Origin: Marinicella meishanensis
GTDB lineage: Bacteria > Pseudomonadota > Gammaproteobacteria > Xanthomonadales > Marinicellaceae
Assembly: GCF_019931145.1 (NCBI RefSeq)
Contig: NZ_JAIOUV010000003.1
Span: forward strand, 372,001 to 436,000
DNA length: 64,000 nt
Direction of reading: 5' to 3'
Shown piece after piece: positions 28,109 to 36,391 of this stretch; positions within the stretch are counted from its first letter, which is position 1, and every line of letters starts with the position of its first letter. A program made the position numbers and the translations under genes. The notes beneath the pieces are model-generated. The model made no database searches. It was not told the origin of the DNA and worked only from the letters and a program-made list of their open reading frames with translations.

Positions 28109-28618
28109 ATGAAAAAGTTTTTGATGGTTTTGATCTTGGGTCTGTGTTCAATGAGTACTTGGGCCACCGATTTTGATGAGTTGGAAAACATCCTGGGGGT
28201 TGAAGCCAATGTGAAAATCACTTTGGGTCCTGGCATGTTGGGCATGGCCAAAGCCTTCACCGCCGATGATGAAGAAGCCCAAGCGGTGCTGGCGGGTTTG
28301 AATGACTTGTCCATCAAAGTGTATGAACTGACCGATGCCGTCAACACCGCTGACATCAGCGACTGGATGAGCGCCACCGTCAGTGCGCTGGCCCGCAATG
28401 GGGTGGAAGAAATTGTCAAAGTGGTTGAAGGTGATGAACGCGTCTCCATCATGGCCCGAGTCGATGGCATGACTTTGAGTGATTTGTCCATCATGGTGTT
28501 TGAATCGGGTGATGAGTTTGTCTTCATCCAAATGGATGGTGACATTGATATCGCCAACTTGAAAAGCCTGACTTCCAACTTTGATGTTGATTTGGATGGC
28601 TTGACATTGAATTTGTGA
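28109..28618 (+). CDS. DUF4252 family secreted protein
   Basis: A 169-residue protein with a signal peptide (FLMVLILGLCSMSTWA, cleavage near residue 19) and then an acidic domain typical of DUF4252 proteins: ANVKITLGPGMLGMAKAF, LSIKVYEL, and a later VSIMARVDGMTLSDLSIMVFE segment. The function is not known. It is a monocistronic unit between two terminators, with an ACGAGGT site ahead of the ATG. The mature protein is strongly acidic. Confidence 0.78.
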   Translation: MKKFLMVLILGLCSMSTWATDFDELENILGVEANVKITLGPGMLGMAKAFTADDEEAQAVLAGLNDLSIKVYELTDAVNTADISDWMSATVSALARNGVEEIVKVVEGDERVSIMARVDGMTLSDLSIMVFESGDEFVFIQMDGDIDIANLKSLTSNFDVDLDGLTLNL

Positions 28619-28684
28619 TGGGTGTTCAGGTGGCTGTCACGCCGACCTGAACCCGCTGTTTAACGACTTTCCCATCCACAAAGA

Positions 28685-28716
28685 GAAGCGTTGTTGGTCA
28701 CAGCAACGCTTTTTTT
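28685..28716. terminator. terminator after the DUF4252 gene, probably bidirectional
   Basis: AGCGTTG (28687-28693) pairs with CAACGCT (28704-28710) and a T run follows. The outer CCACAAA and TTTGTGG also pair, so an A-rich side faces the convergent suhB-like gene and it could serve both. Confidence 0.85.
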
Positions 28717-28740
28717 GTGGATTGATGATTGCTTCAGGGT

Positions 28741-29529
28741 TTAGGCTGGGTAAATCGATTTCAGTTGGGTCGACAACCAAGCGGCCACTTTTAAGTTACC
28801 GGCCACCACTTGTTGTTGCCCCAGAAAGTCTCGACCAGCGGCATAATCCATACATTGGCCGCCGGCTTCTTCTACCAGCAAGACGCCCGGCAACAATTCG
28901 GAAGCGGACAGGCCCGATTGCCAATAGGCATTGAGTTGGCCACCGGCAACCATGGCCAAATCCAGTGCTGGACAGCCCATGATGCGGACATCCGCCACTT
29001 GTTTGCTGAGCAAACGCAGGGCTGCCGATTGGGCGGCCTGGTGGCCTATGTCAGTTGCTTGGTTGGTGCCCACAAATGATTCTTGTGGTTCATTTTGGTT
29101 GCTGATGCGCAGCCGCCGTTGATTCAAAAAAGCGCCTTTGCCCTTGGTCGCCACATATTCTTCATCGGTGATGGGGTTGTAGACCAAAGCATCCTTGGTT
29201 TTGTTTTGTTCCAGCAAAGTGATGCTGATGGCACAATGGGGGATGCCATGGAGGAAGTTGGTGGTACCAATCAAAGGGTTGATCAACCACACCCGATTGG
29301 GATTTTGGTGTTCGGTCAGGGTTTGTTCATCGGTTTGAATTTCATCTTCAGGGTAAGCCCGTTTCAGGGTGTAGAAAATGTCATTCAAACTGACTTTCAC
29401 GGCTTGCTCAACAAAGCCATTGTTGAGCTTTTTGTTGACCGACAACAATTCGTTTTTGAACATCAATTGTTCAATGGAGTTGGCGGCTTTCAAGGCGGCC
29501 TTTTTGGCGATGTTGAGTTCAGGTGACAT
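28741..29529 (-). CDS. suhB: SuhB-type inositol monophosphatase family protein lacking metal ligands
   Basis: A 262-residue protein aligning along its length with E. coli SuhB: the MSPELNIAKKAA opening, the HCAISITLLEQ middle, the GCPALDLAMVAGGQLNAYW segment and the LLVEEAGGQC end. The catalytic metal site is gone. The WIIDPLDGTTNF-type motif reads WLINPLIGTTNF (both aspartates lost), the TEE glutamate pair reads TDE, and the RPWDFAAG aspartate region reads SASELLPG. It is therefore very likely inactive as a phosphatase. E. coli SuhB also acts in the Nus antitermination complex on rRNA operons, independent of catalysis. Divergence from trmJ, as in E. coli, supports orthology. The start at 29529 is preferred over far upstream ones. 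Confidence 0.85.
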   Translation of the reverse strand: MSPELNIAKKAALKAANSIEQLMFKNELLSVNKKLNNGFVEQAVKVSLNDIFYTLKRAYPEDEIQTDEQTLTEHQNPNRVWLINPLIGTTNFLHGIPHCAISITLLEQNKTKDALVYNPITDEEYVATKGKGAFLNQRRLRISNQNEPQESFVGTNQATDIGHQAAQSAALRLLSKQVADVRIMGCPALDLAMVAGGQLNAYWQSGLSASELLPGVLLVEEAGGQCMDYAAGRDFLGQQQVVAGNLKVAAWLSTQLKSIYPA

Positions 29530-29602
29530 GGGCTTGAAAAATTCCTGGGTTGTGTTGCATTGGTGTAGAATGGCGAACCGCGTATGATACCAAATGTGAA
29601 CC

Positions 29603-30355
29603 ATGAATGACACCACTGTGAACAGATTAGACCGCATTCGATTTGTCTTGATCAACACCTCCCACGCCGGCAACATTGGGGCCACCGCCAGGGCCATGAA
29701 AGTGATGGGCTTGCACGATCTGCATTTGGTCAATCCCGATCAGTATCCCAGTGCCGAAGCCACCGCCCGCGCCTCTGGGGCTGACGACGTTTTGTATCAG
29801 GCCGGTGTGCATCAAAAATTGACCGACGCCATCGCCCCATGCACCTTGGTGTTGGGGACCAGTGCGCGCAATCGCGGCATGAACATTCCGGTGATTGACT
29901 TGGTTGAAGCGGCCGAAAAAATGTTGGCCACAGCAGTCCATGGGCAGGTGGCCTTGTTGTTTGGCAAAGAACGCTATGGCATGACCAATGAAGAAATGTT
30001 GAACTGCCATTACCTGGTTAAATTTCCCGCCAATCCAGCCTATGCCTCATTGAATTTGGCCGCCGCTGCCCAAGTGGCCGCTTATGAACTGCGCAAACAA
30101 TGCTTGCAATTGACGTCCGTCGCAGTAGACCCGGCGCCAACCGGGGAACCAGAATGCGTCGATGCCGCCCGCATGCAAGGCTTTTACCAACACCTGTTTG
30201 AGGTGATGCAAGCGGTCGGTCACATGCACGATAACAACCAAAAATCATTGGCTGAAAAGCTGTACATGATGTTCAACCGCATGGGCATCGAGAAACATGA
30301 GATGGACATCTTGCGCGGATTCCTCAGTGCCATCAGTAAGAAAATCCCAAAATAA
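29603..30355 (+). CDS. trmJ: tRNA (cytidine/uridine-2'-O-)-methyltransferase TrmJ
   Basis: TrmJ methylates the 2'-O of nucleotide 32 in the anticodon loop of several tRNAs. The 250-residue SPOUT protein shows the N-terminal NTSHAGNIGATARAMKVMGL, the central LFGKERYGMTNEE and the trefoil-knot motif ANPAYASLNLAAAAQVAAYE. A helical C-terminal extension ends near LRGFLSAISKKI. It is divergent from the suhB-type gene, and tRNA-Asn lies just downstream. Confidence 0.95.
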   Translation: MNDTTVNRLDRIRFVLINTSHAGNIGATARAMKVMGLHDLHLVNPDQYPSAEATARASGADDVLYQAGVHQKLTDAIAPCTLVLGTSARNRGMNIPVIDLVEAAEKMLATAVHGQVALLFGKERYGMTNEEMLNCHYLVKFPANPAYASLNLAAAAQVAAYELRKQCLQLTSVAVDPAPTGEPECVDAARMQGFYQHLFEVMQAVGHMHDNNQKSLAEKLYMMFNRMGIEKHEMDILRGFLSAISKKIPK

Positions 30356-30386
30356 CAAAAAATTCCACAGAGGGCTGATTTATTGC

Positions 30387-30414
30387 TTGACAGTTCAGTC
30401 CTAAACGGTAAAAT
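30387..30414 (+). promoter_or_regulatory. sigma-70 promoter of tRNA-Asn
   Basis: TTGACA (30387-30392) and TAAAAT (30409-30414) are separated by 16 bases, followed by a GC-rich segment typical of stable RNA promoters. Transcription would start near 30421, about 27 bases before the mature tRNA. Confidence 0.8.
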
Positions 30415-30447
30415 GCGCTTCTCTTGTGCAACAAGACAGACCAATTT

Positions 30448-30523
30448 TCCCCGGTAGCTCAGTTGGTAGAGCGGGTGACTGTTAATCACTAGGTCGGCGG
30501 TTCAAGCCCGTCCCGGGGAGCCA
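30448..30523 (+). tRNA. tRNA-Asn (GTT)
   Basis: A complete 76-base cloverleaf: acceptor TCCCCGG paired with CCGGGGA, a D-arm with AGCTCAGTTGGTAGAGC, an anticodon loop CTGTTAA flanked by GTGA/TCAC with GTT, a T-arm GGCGG-TTCAAGC-CCGTC, discriminator G and an encoded CCA. A promoter and terminator frame it as a single-gene unit. Confidence 0.97.
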
Positions 30524-30532
30524 AATTCCACC

Positions 30533-30562
30533 AAAAAACCGCCCATTCGGCGGTTTTTTTTT
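30533..30562 (+). terminator. rho-independent terminator after tRNA-Asn
   Basis: AAACCGCC and GGCGGTTT form the stem with loop CATTC, and a run of nine T follows. It lies about 10 bases after the tRNA CCA. Confidence 0.93.
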
Positions 30563-30775
30563 GCGCATTTGTCGGGGTTCATGTGGGCCACATTAGCCCA
30601 AGCCTGAAGCCGCAGAAAAGTCCTCTTATTGAGGGCTGATTGGGCCGAACTTATGGCCCAAATTGGGGGTCAGATGACTGTGCAAGACATCGTCACAAGG
30701 CATTGATGAAATTTTACAAACCATCATGTAAAATAGCTCGCTTTGTTAGTATTGAACAACCATTGGAAGATAGTT
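30563..30775. other. non-coding gap with several small hairpins
   Basis: About 210 bases without a gene. CCTC-TTATT-GAGG (30622-30634) and TTGGGCC/GGCCCAA (30640-30646 with 30655-30661) can form hairpins, and a GGGC/GCCC pair lies near 30584-30599. GAGGGCTGATT (30631-30641) repeats an 11-bp sequence at 30370-30380 on the other side of the tRNA. A weak TTGATG/TAAAAT pair (20-base spacer, 30703-30734) may drive yfgM. Confidence 0.4.
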
Positions 30776-31411
30776 ATGGCTTTTGAAGAATATGATGATT
30801 TTGAACAAGAACAAATGGTCAAGGAGTGGCTGAGTAAAAACTGGTTCACTATTTTTGCCGGTATCGCATTGGGTATCGGGGGTTTGTGGGGATATGGCAA
30901 ATGGCAAGACAGCCGCACCATGCAAAGCCAAGAAGCCGCCACAGAGTTCACCCAATTACAAGCCGCCATGGCAGTCAGTGAATTGACCGACCTGGATGGC
31001 CTGATCGCTGAATATCAAACCAATTTTGGTGACAACATCTACACCATGCAAGCCCGCATGCAAGCCGCCAGTCAATTGGTCGAAGCCGGTGATTTGGCCG
31101 CTGCCAAACAACAGTATCAAGCCTTGTTGGCTGCCAAACCCGACCAACCACTGGCAGAAATGGTGCGCTTGCGCCTGGCCCGATTGTTGGTGGCAGAGGG
31201 TGATTACCCAGCGGCACTGGCTGAGTTGGGTCTGGTGCAGTCCAAAGCCTATCAAACCATCGTGGAAGAAGTCATCGGTGACATCTATGTGGCCCAAGGT
31301 GAAGTTGACAAAGCCTTGGATGCTTACCAATTGGCACTGAATGAAGGCGAAGGTTATTCTGGCCGTCAAATCATCGAAATGAAATTGGCTGACATCAAAA
31401 CAGCCAATTGA
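30776..31411 (+). CDS. yfgM: YfgM-like ancillary SecYEG translocon subunit (TPR protein)
   Basis: YfgM is an inner-membrane protein with a periplasmic tetratricopeptide domain that works with PpiD at the Sec translocon. The 211-residue protein has a cytoplasmic acidic/aromatic opening (EEYDDFEQEQMVKEWLSKNW), one membrane helix (about 24-41) and TPR-like helices (AAKQQYQALL, ALDAYQLALNEGEG). The ATG at 30776 is preferred, with GGAAGA ahead of it, over a TTG 11 codons upstream. The order yfgM-bamB-der is the standard gammaproteobacterial one; hisS, usually upstream, is missing here. Confidence 0.9.
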   Translation: MAFEEYDDFEQEQMVKEWLSKNWFTIFAGIALGIGGLWGYGKWQDSRTMQSQEAATEFTQLQAAMAVSELTDLDGLIAEYQTNFGDNIYTMQARMQAASQLVEAGDLAAAKQQYQALLAAKPDQPLAEMVRLRLARLLVAEGDYPAALAELGLVQSKAYQTIVEEVIGDIYVAQGEVDKALDAYQLALNEGEGYSGRQIIEMKLADIKTAN

Positions 31412-31421
31412 AGATTGATTG

Positions 31422-31440
31422 AAAGCCCGCTTGCTTTTTT
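31422..31440 (+). terminator. weak terminator-like hairpin between yfgM and bamB
   Basis: AAAGC and GCTTT form a 5-bp stem with loop CCGCTT, and the T tract continues for three more bases. It is too weak for a firm terminator and may attenuate within the operon. Confidence 0.3.
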
Positions 31441-31467
31441 GCTTAACTAAATAACCCAGAGGTACCC

Positions 31468-32601
31468 ATGAAACGTCTCCCCACCTACCTTACGCTGTTG
31501 TTCCTGGTTGCTTGTGGCAACAAAAAAGATGAAGTCAAGCCCAACGAGTTGGAAAAACTCACTGAGCAAGGTGTGATCAAGCAGGTTTGGCAACGTCAGT
31601 TGGACGGTGCTGAAAATGCATTTGGCTACAAGTTGATCCCCGCCGAGCGCAATGGCAATTTGTATGTGGCGACCCAATCGGGCACCGTGTATAGCCTCAA
31701 TGCCCAGACCGGTGCCATCAACTGGCAACAAGAGCTGGATTCTGAAATCAGTGCCGGACCTGGGGTCAGCGACACGGTGATGGTACTGGGTGGTCCCGAA
31801 GGCCAAGTGATGGCTTTGGACATTGATTCAGGCACCTTGTTGTGGCAAGCCAGTGTGACTTCCGAAGTCCTGAGTCCGCCGGTGATTGACCGCAATAAAG
31901 TGGTGGTGCGCACCCAAGATGGCCGCATTTATGGGTTTGCCATCAACTCTGGTCAACGCGAATGGAGCTTTGACACCAACATCCCCAACCTGACCTTGCG
32001 CGGGAACAGCACGCCAGTGGCCAAAGGTGGGCGCATTTACATTGGTTTTGACAATGGCAAAGTGGCGGCCTTGAATATTTTGGATGGTTCGGTGCTGTGG
32101 CAACAAAACGTGATCAACAGCCAAGGCAAAACCGAGATCGACCGCATCGCTGACATCGATGGTGACATCGCGGTGGTGGCCACTGACTTGTATATTTCCA
32201 GTGCCGCTGACAAAACCATGTCGGTGGCCACTGAATCAGGCCGTGCTTTATGGAGCCAGAACATCGGTTCGGTGACAGGAGTGACGGTTTCCCGACGCTC
32301 TTTGTATTTATCCGACAACCAGTCGGTGTTGCACCAACTGAACCGCACCGATGGTTCCCGTGGTTGGAGCCAAGATCAGCTGTTGAACCGCAACATCACC
32401 AAACCCAGTTATTACCTGGGTGACTTGTTGGTTGGTGACCTGGAAGGCTACTTGCATGTGATTGATGGCACCAATGGCAGCCTCATCAACCGCACCCGGG
32501 TGGGGGATGAATCTTTGTACCACGCCCCAGTGGTGGTGGGTGACATGATTTACACCCACAACCACGACGGCACCTTGACTGCATTGCAGTTCAGCAAGTA
32601 A
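31468..32601 (+). CDS. bamB: outer membrane protein assembly factor BamB
   Basis: BamB is the beta-propeller lipoprotein of the BAM complex that folds outer membrane proteins. The 377-residue protein has a lipoprotein signal peptide with lipobox LVAC (Cys16, followed by Gly, which fits outer-membrane sorting). The propeller of PQQ-like repeats follows, for example LYVATQSGTVYSLNAQTG, GGRIYIGFDNGKVAALN and GDLEGYLHVIDGTNG. It is placed between yfgM and der. Confidence 0.95.
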   Translation: MKRLPTYLTLLFLVACGNKKDEVKPNELEKLTEQGVIKQVWQRQLDGAENAFGYKLIPAERNGNLYVATQSGTVYSLNAQTGAINWQQELDSEISAGPGVSDTVMVLGGPEGQVMALDIDSGTLLWQASVTSEVLSPPVIDRNKVVVRTQDGRIYGFAINSGQREWSFDTNIPNLTLRGNSTPVAKGGRIYIGFDNGKVAALNILDGSVLWQQNVINSQGKTEIDRIADIDGDIAVVATDLYISSAADKTMSVATESGRALWSQNIGSVTGVTVSRRSLYLSDNQSVLHQLNRTDGSRGWSQDQLLNRNITKPSYYLGDLLVGDLEGYLHVIDGTNGSLINRTRVGDESLYHAPVVVGDMIYTHNHDGTLTALQFSK

Positions 32602-32616
32602 TCGCGAGCAGGCCAC

Positions 32617-34020
32617 ATGACACCCGTTGTTGCCATCGTCGGCCGCCCCAATGTCGGTAAATCGACTTTATTCAATGCCTTGACCCAAACCCGGGATGCC
32701 CTGGTGGCTGATTGGCCGGGCTTGACCCGGGATCGGCAGTACGGGCAGTTGGAGTTGGCCGATTATCAAGCCACCTTGATTGACACCGGCGGCATGCTGG
32801 GCGATGAAGGTGAATTGACTGAATTGATGGACCAACAAATCATGCAGGCCATTGATGAGGCCCATTTGGTGATGTTTGTGGTCAGTGCCCGGGACGGACT
32901 GGTTGGCGACGATGAACGCATCCTGGAGCGCATCAGAAGCACTGAAAAACCGGTGTTGTTGTTGGCCAACAAAGCCGAAGGACAAATCAACGAAGTGGCT
33001 TTGGCCGAATTCTACCAACTGGGTGTGGCCGATGTCTTGGCCGTTTCTTCTGCACACCGCAAAGGGCTGCAGGAATTGTTGGCCTTCATCAATGAGCACT
33101 GCAAAACCCACCAGGCCCAATTCACCGCCGATGTGATCCAAGACCATGGCCCCAAAATTGCCATCATCGGTCGACCCAATGTGGGGAAGTCGACACTGGT
33201 CAATCGCTTGCTCAGACAAGATCGGGTGTTGGCCTATGACATGCCTGGCACCACCCGCGACAGCATTGCCTTGCCCTTGATTTGGGACGACATGCCTTAC
33301 ACCTTGATTGATACGGCCGGGGTCCGGCGCCGTGCCAAGGTGGGTGAGGGTATTGAAAAATTCAGCATTCTGAAAACCATTGAGTCGATCAAATTGGCGC
33401 AAATCTGTGTGGTGATGATGGATGCCACTGAAGGCATCACCGATCAAGACCTGCATTTGTTGGGTTTGGCCGTGCACCATGCCAAGCCGGTGATCTTGGT
33501 GATCAACAAATGGGACCATTTGAGCCAGGAACACCGTGATTATGTGAAAGAAAAAATTCATTTGAAAATGCAGGCTTTTGAATGGGTCCCGTTGCTGTTC
33601 ATCTCCGCTTTGCATGGTTCGGGTTTGCGGGTGTTGATGGAGCGCATTGATCTGTTGATGGACCAAGCCGATCAAGAGCTGACGGCCAATCAATTGACCA
33701 ATGTGCTGTCTGAAGCCTTCAAGGCGCACCAGCCACCGTTGGTGCAAGGCCTGAGTTCACAATTGAAGTTTGCCCATTCAGGCGGTAACCACCCGATGCG
33801 CATTGTGATCCATGGCAAGCGCACCAGTCATTTACCAGACTCATACAAGCGGTATTTGGAAAACACCTTCCGCAAAGCCTTTGACCTCAAAGGGGTGCCG
33901 ATCGTGATGCAGTTCAGGGATGGTAAAAACCCATACAAAGACAAGAAAAACAAAGACAACGCCTACCCTTCACGGCGGAAAAAGGCGCATAATTTACCCA
34001 AACCGAAACACAACAGCTAA
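32617..34020 (+). CDS. der: ribosome-associated GTPase Der (EngA)
   Basis: Der is an essential GTPase of 50S ribosome assembly with two G domains in tandem. Both P-loops are identical (GRPNVGKST, near residues 8 and 186), with the NKAE and NKWD guanine motifs, the switch motifs DTGG and DTAG, and a C-terminal KH-like domain ending in a lysine-rich tail. It has 467 residues. Confidence 0.97.
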   Translation: MTPVVAIVGRPNVGKSTLFNALTQTRDALVADWPGLTRDRQYGQLELADYQATLIDTGGMLGDEGELTELMDQQIMQAIDEAHLVMFVVSARDGLVGDDERILERIRSTEKPVLLLANKAEGQINEVALAEFYQLGVADVLAVSSAHRKGLQELLAFINEHCKTHQAQFTADVIQDHGPKIAIIGRPNVGKSTLVNRLLRQDRVLAYDMPGTTRDSIALPLIWDDMPYTLIDTAGVRRRAKVGEGIEKFSILKTIESIKLAQICVVMMDATEGITDQDLHLLGLAVHHAKPVILVINKWDHLSQEHRDYVKEKIHLKMQAFEWVPLLFISALHGSGLRVLMERIDLLMDQADQELTANQLTNVLSEAFKAHQPPLVQGLSSQLKFAHSGGNHPMRIVIHGKRTSHLPDSYKRYLENTFRKAFDLKGVPIVMQFRDGKNPYKDKKNKDNAYPSRRKKAHNLPKPKHNS

Positions 34021-34064
34021 AATATTCGGCTGACCCATAGCTTCAGTCCAAACGAACCTCCAAC

Positions 34065-35330
34065 ATGCCTTTTGCCCAATCCATCAATCACAGTCAAGCG
34101 CTGAAAATGATTCAGCAAGCCCTGGCGGAAAAACGCCTGGATGTTGAGCACATACCCGTGGTGAATGCCATGGGACGGGTGGCGGCCGCCGATGTGCTGG
34201 CGCCGATTGATGTGCCCACCATGGCTTGCAGTCGCATGGACGGTTACGCCATCAACACCGCGCTGTTCCGTCGTGGTGACCGAGTGGTGGCCAACAGTGA
34301 ACAGTCTGGAACATGGCGGCTGTCTTTGGGTGCAGCGGTGCATGCCCAACGACAAACCGCTCCGGTGTTGTGTGGTGAACAAGCCATACCCATCATGACC
34401 GGCGGGGTGTTGCCCGAGGACGCCGATGCCATCATCCTCAAAGAACAGGTTGAACTGACAGAAGAGGGCATTCGTTTTGATCAATTACCCAGCCGAGGCA
34501 GCCACATCCGACCGCGCGGCTCCGATTTGAAGGCCGGTCAACGGGTGCTCAAAGCCAACACCCCCATCCAAGCCGGTATGGTGGGTGTGCTGTCTTCCCT
34601 GGGTTTGGCTGAGGTGGCTGTCTACGCAGCACCCAAAGTCGCTTTGATGGTCACGGGCGATGAGCTGGTCCAGCCAGGTGCCGATTGTGGTCCCGGTGAA
34701 ATTTATGACGCCAATGCCCCCATGTTGCAAAACCTGCTGCAGACCATGGGTTGTCAAGTGGCGGTTCTGTCTCCCTTGGGCGACACCGAAGAGGCCGTGC
34801 GACAACGCCTGTCAGAAATGGCCGATGCTGCCTGCGACTTGATCATTTCGGTGGGGGGCGTGTCGATGGGTGACAAAGACTTGATTCCCGAGATGCTGGC
34901 TGAGCTGGGCACCGTGCTGTTTCATAAAGTGCGGGTGAAGCCGGGATTTCCCTTGTTATTTGGGCGTCTGGGTGGGGGCTTGTTTTTCGGCTTGCCCGGC
35001 AATCCAGTGTCCTGTTACACCACCTTGTGCCAATATATTTGGCCCGCGATCCGGTTGCTGAATCAACAAAACATGGCGGTGGCGCAATGGCGTGCTGTGC
35101 TCACTCATGAGGTGAAAAAGTCACACCTGCGGCGTGAATTCATGCGGGCCCATTTTGACATGGGTCATGATGGTTTGTTGCAGGTCAGTGTTTGCGGAGA
35201 TCAACAATCCAGTCGCATTGAATCATTGGCTCAAGCCAATTGTTTTTTGGTCTTGAATGAATCGGACCAGGACTTGTCAGAAGGCAGTTCGGTGTTGATC
35301 CAGCCATTTGCGGCCTGGCGGATGGTCTGA
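34065..35330 (+). CDS. moeA: molybdopterin molybdenumtransferase MoeA
   Basis: MoeA inserts molybdate into adenylated molybdopterin, the last step of molybdenum cofactor synthesis. The 421 residues show the N-terminal ACSRMDGYAIN, the GGVLPEDADAIILKE segment, the nucleotide-like domain with MVTGDELVQPG and SVGGVSMGDKD, and the C-terminal FFGLPGNPVSCYTT. The last base of its stop is the first base of the next start. No other moa, mob or mog gene is in the window besides the adjacent moeB type, so those genes must lie elsewhere if the pathway is complete. Confidence 0.95.
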   Translation: MPFAQSINHSQALKMIQQALAEKRLDVEHIPVVNAMGRVAAADVLAPIDVPTMACSRMDGYAINTALFRRGDRVVANSEQSGTWRLSLGAAVHAQRQTAPVLCGEQAIPIMTGGVLPEDADAIILKEQVELTEEGIRFDQLPSRGSHIRPRGSDLKAGQRVLKANTPIQAGMVGVLSSLGLAEVAVYAAPKVALMVTGDELVQPGADCGPGEIYDANAPMLQNLLQTMGCQVAVLSPLGDTEEAVRQRLSEMADAACDLIISVGGVSMGDKDLIPEMLAELGTVLFHKVRVKPGFPLLFGRLGGGLFFGLPGNPVSCYTTLCQYIWPAIRLLNQQNMAVAQWRAVLTHEVKKSHLRREFMRAHFDMGHDGLLQVSVCGDQQSSRIESLAQANCFLVLNESDQDLSEGSSVLIQPFAAWRMV

Positions 35331-36391
35331 TGCTTGAGTCCTTGGATCCGGCATCGGTTCATCAGGCGGTACAACAGCCGGATCGTATGTTGATTGACAT
35401 CCGAGGGCCATTGGATTGGGCCCAAGGGGTACCGACAGGGGCCCAATGCATGAGCCCGGAGCAAGTCCTGCAGCAGGCTGACGAGCTGCGCGCTCAGCAC
35501 CCGCAAATTTTCATCATTTGCCACCGCGGTAACCAGTCGAAACGGCTGGTCAGTCAGTTGTCAAGCCGACAATTCATTGACGTCGCCGGTGGTTACCAGG
35601 CTTGGCTGGCCCAAGCCTTGCCCACGGAGCTGCCGGTCTCCGATGCCGTCCTGACCCAGGATGTTGCGCGTTATGACCGCCAACTGCGCCTGTCAGGTTT
35701 TGGTCTGGCAGAACAGCAACGCTTGCAACAAGCCCATGTGTTGGTGGTGGGGGCCGGTGGGCTGGGCTGTCCGGCTTTGCTGTATTTGGTCGGCTGTGGG
35801 GTGGGGCGCTTAACCTTGTTGGATGATGACCAGGTGGCGCTGCACAATTTACACCGCCAAATTCTGTTCACCGAAGCCGACGCCGGACAAGCCAAAGTGG
35901 CGGTGGCACAAAAGCGCTTACAACAACTGAACTCGACCACACAAATCACCCCGGTGGTCGAGCGTTTGCATCACGACAACGCCGACCAATGGATCGCGCC
36001 AGTTGATTTGGTGCTGGATGGCAGTGACAACATCGCCACCCGCCATGCCATCAACGACAGCTGTTTGCGATTGCAAAAACCATGGATTTATGCCGCTGTG
36101 ACGGGGTTTGAAATCCAAGTGTCTTTGTTCAGCGCCGATCCACAACGGCCTTGTTATCGCTGTTTGTTCCCTGACATCGAAGCCGATGCTGTGGCCAATT
36201 GTGACGCCATGGGCGTGCTGGGTCCCGTGCCCGGTCTGGCTGCCATGATTCAGGTGACCGAAGCGATCAAACACCTGACCCACATGCAACCTTCATTGGC
36301 CCAACGAATGTTGATTTATGATGTGCTGCATCACCAGTTTAAAGTGTTAAAATACCCCGCCAATCAATCGGCAGGATGTGTACATGGGTGA
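35330..36391 (+). CDS. moeB: MoeB/ThiF adenylyltransferase with N-terminal rhodanese domain
   Basis: MoeB-type enzymes adenylate the C terminus of a sulfur carrier (MoaD or ThiS). The 353-residue protein begins with a rhodanese domain (about 1-95) with an active-site loop CHRGNQS (C64). The E1-like domain follows, with VVGAGGLG (near 137), DDDQVALHNLHRQ and the DGSDN motif. In MOCS3-type fusions the rhodanese is C-terminal; here it comes first. The first zinc pair is CYRC, but the second, CxxC at the very C terminus in E. coli MoeB, reads CVHG, one cysteine short. The presumed adenylate-site cysteine (VANCDAMG) is kept. ATP loop intact, so activity is likely. Confidence 0.85.
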   Translation: MLESLDPASVHQAVQQPDRMLIDIRGPLDWAQGVPTGAQCMSPEQVLQQADELRAQHPQIFIICHRGNQSKRLVSQLSSRQFIDVAGGYQAWLAQALPTELPVSDAVLTQDVARYDRQLRLSGFGLAEQQRLQQAHVLVVGAGGLGCPALLYLVGCGVGRLTLLDDDQVALHNLHRQILFTEADAGQAKVAVAQKRLQQLNSTTQITPVVERLHHDNADQWIAPVDLVLDGSDNIATRHAINDSCLRLQKPWIYAAVTGFEIQVSLFSADPQRPCYRCLFPDIEADAVANCDAMGVLGPVPGLAAMIQVTEAIKHLTHMQPSLAQRMLIYDVLHHQFKVLKYPANQSAGCVHG

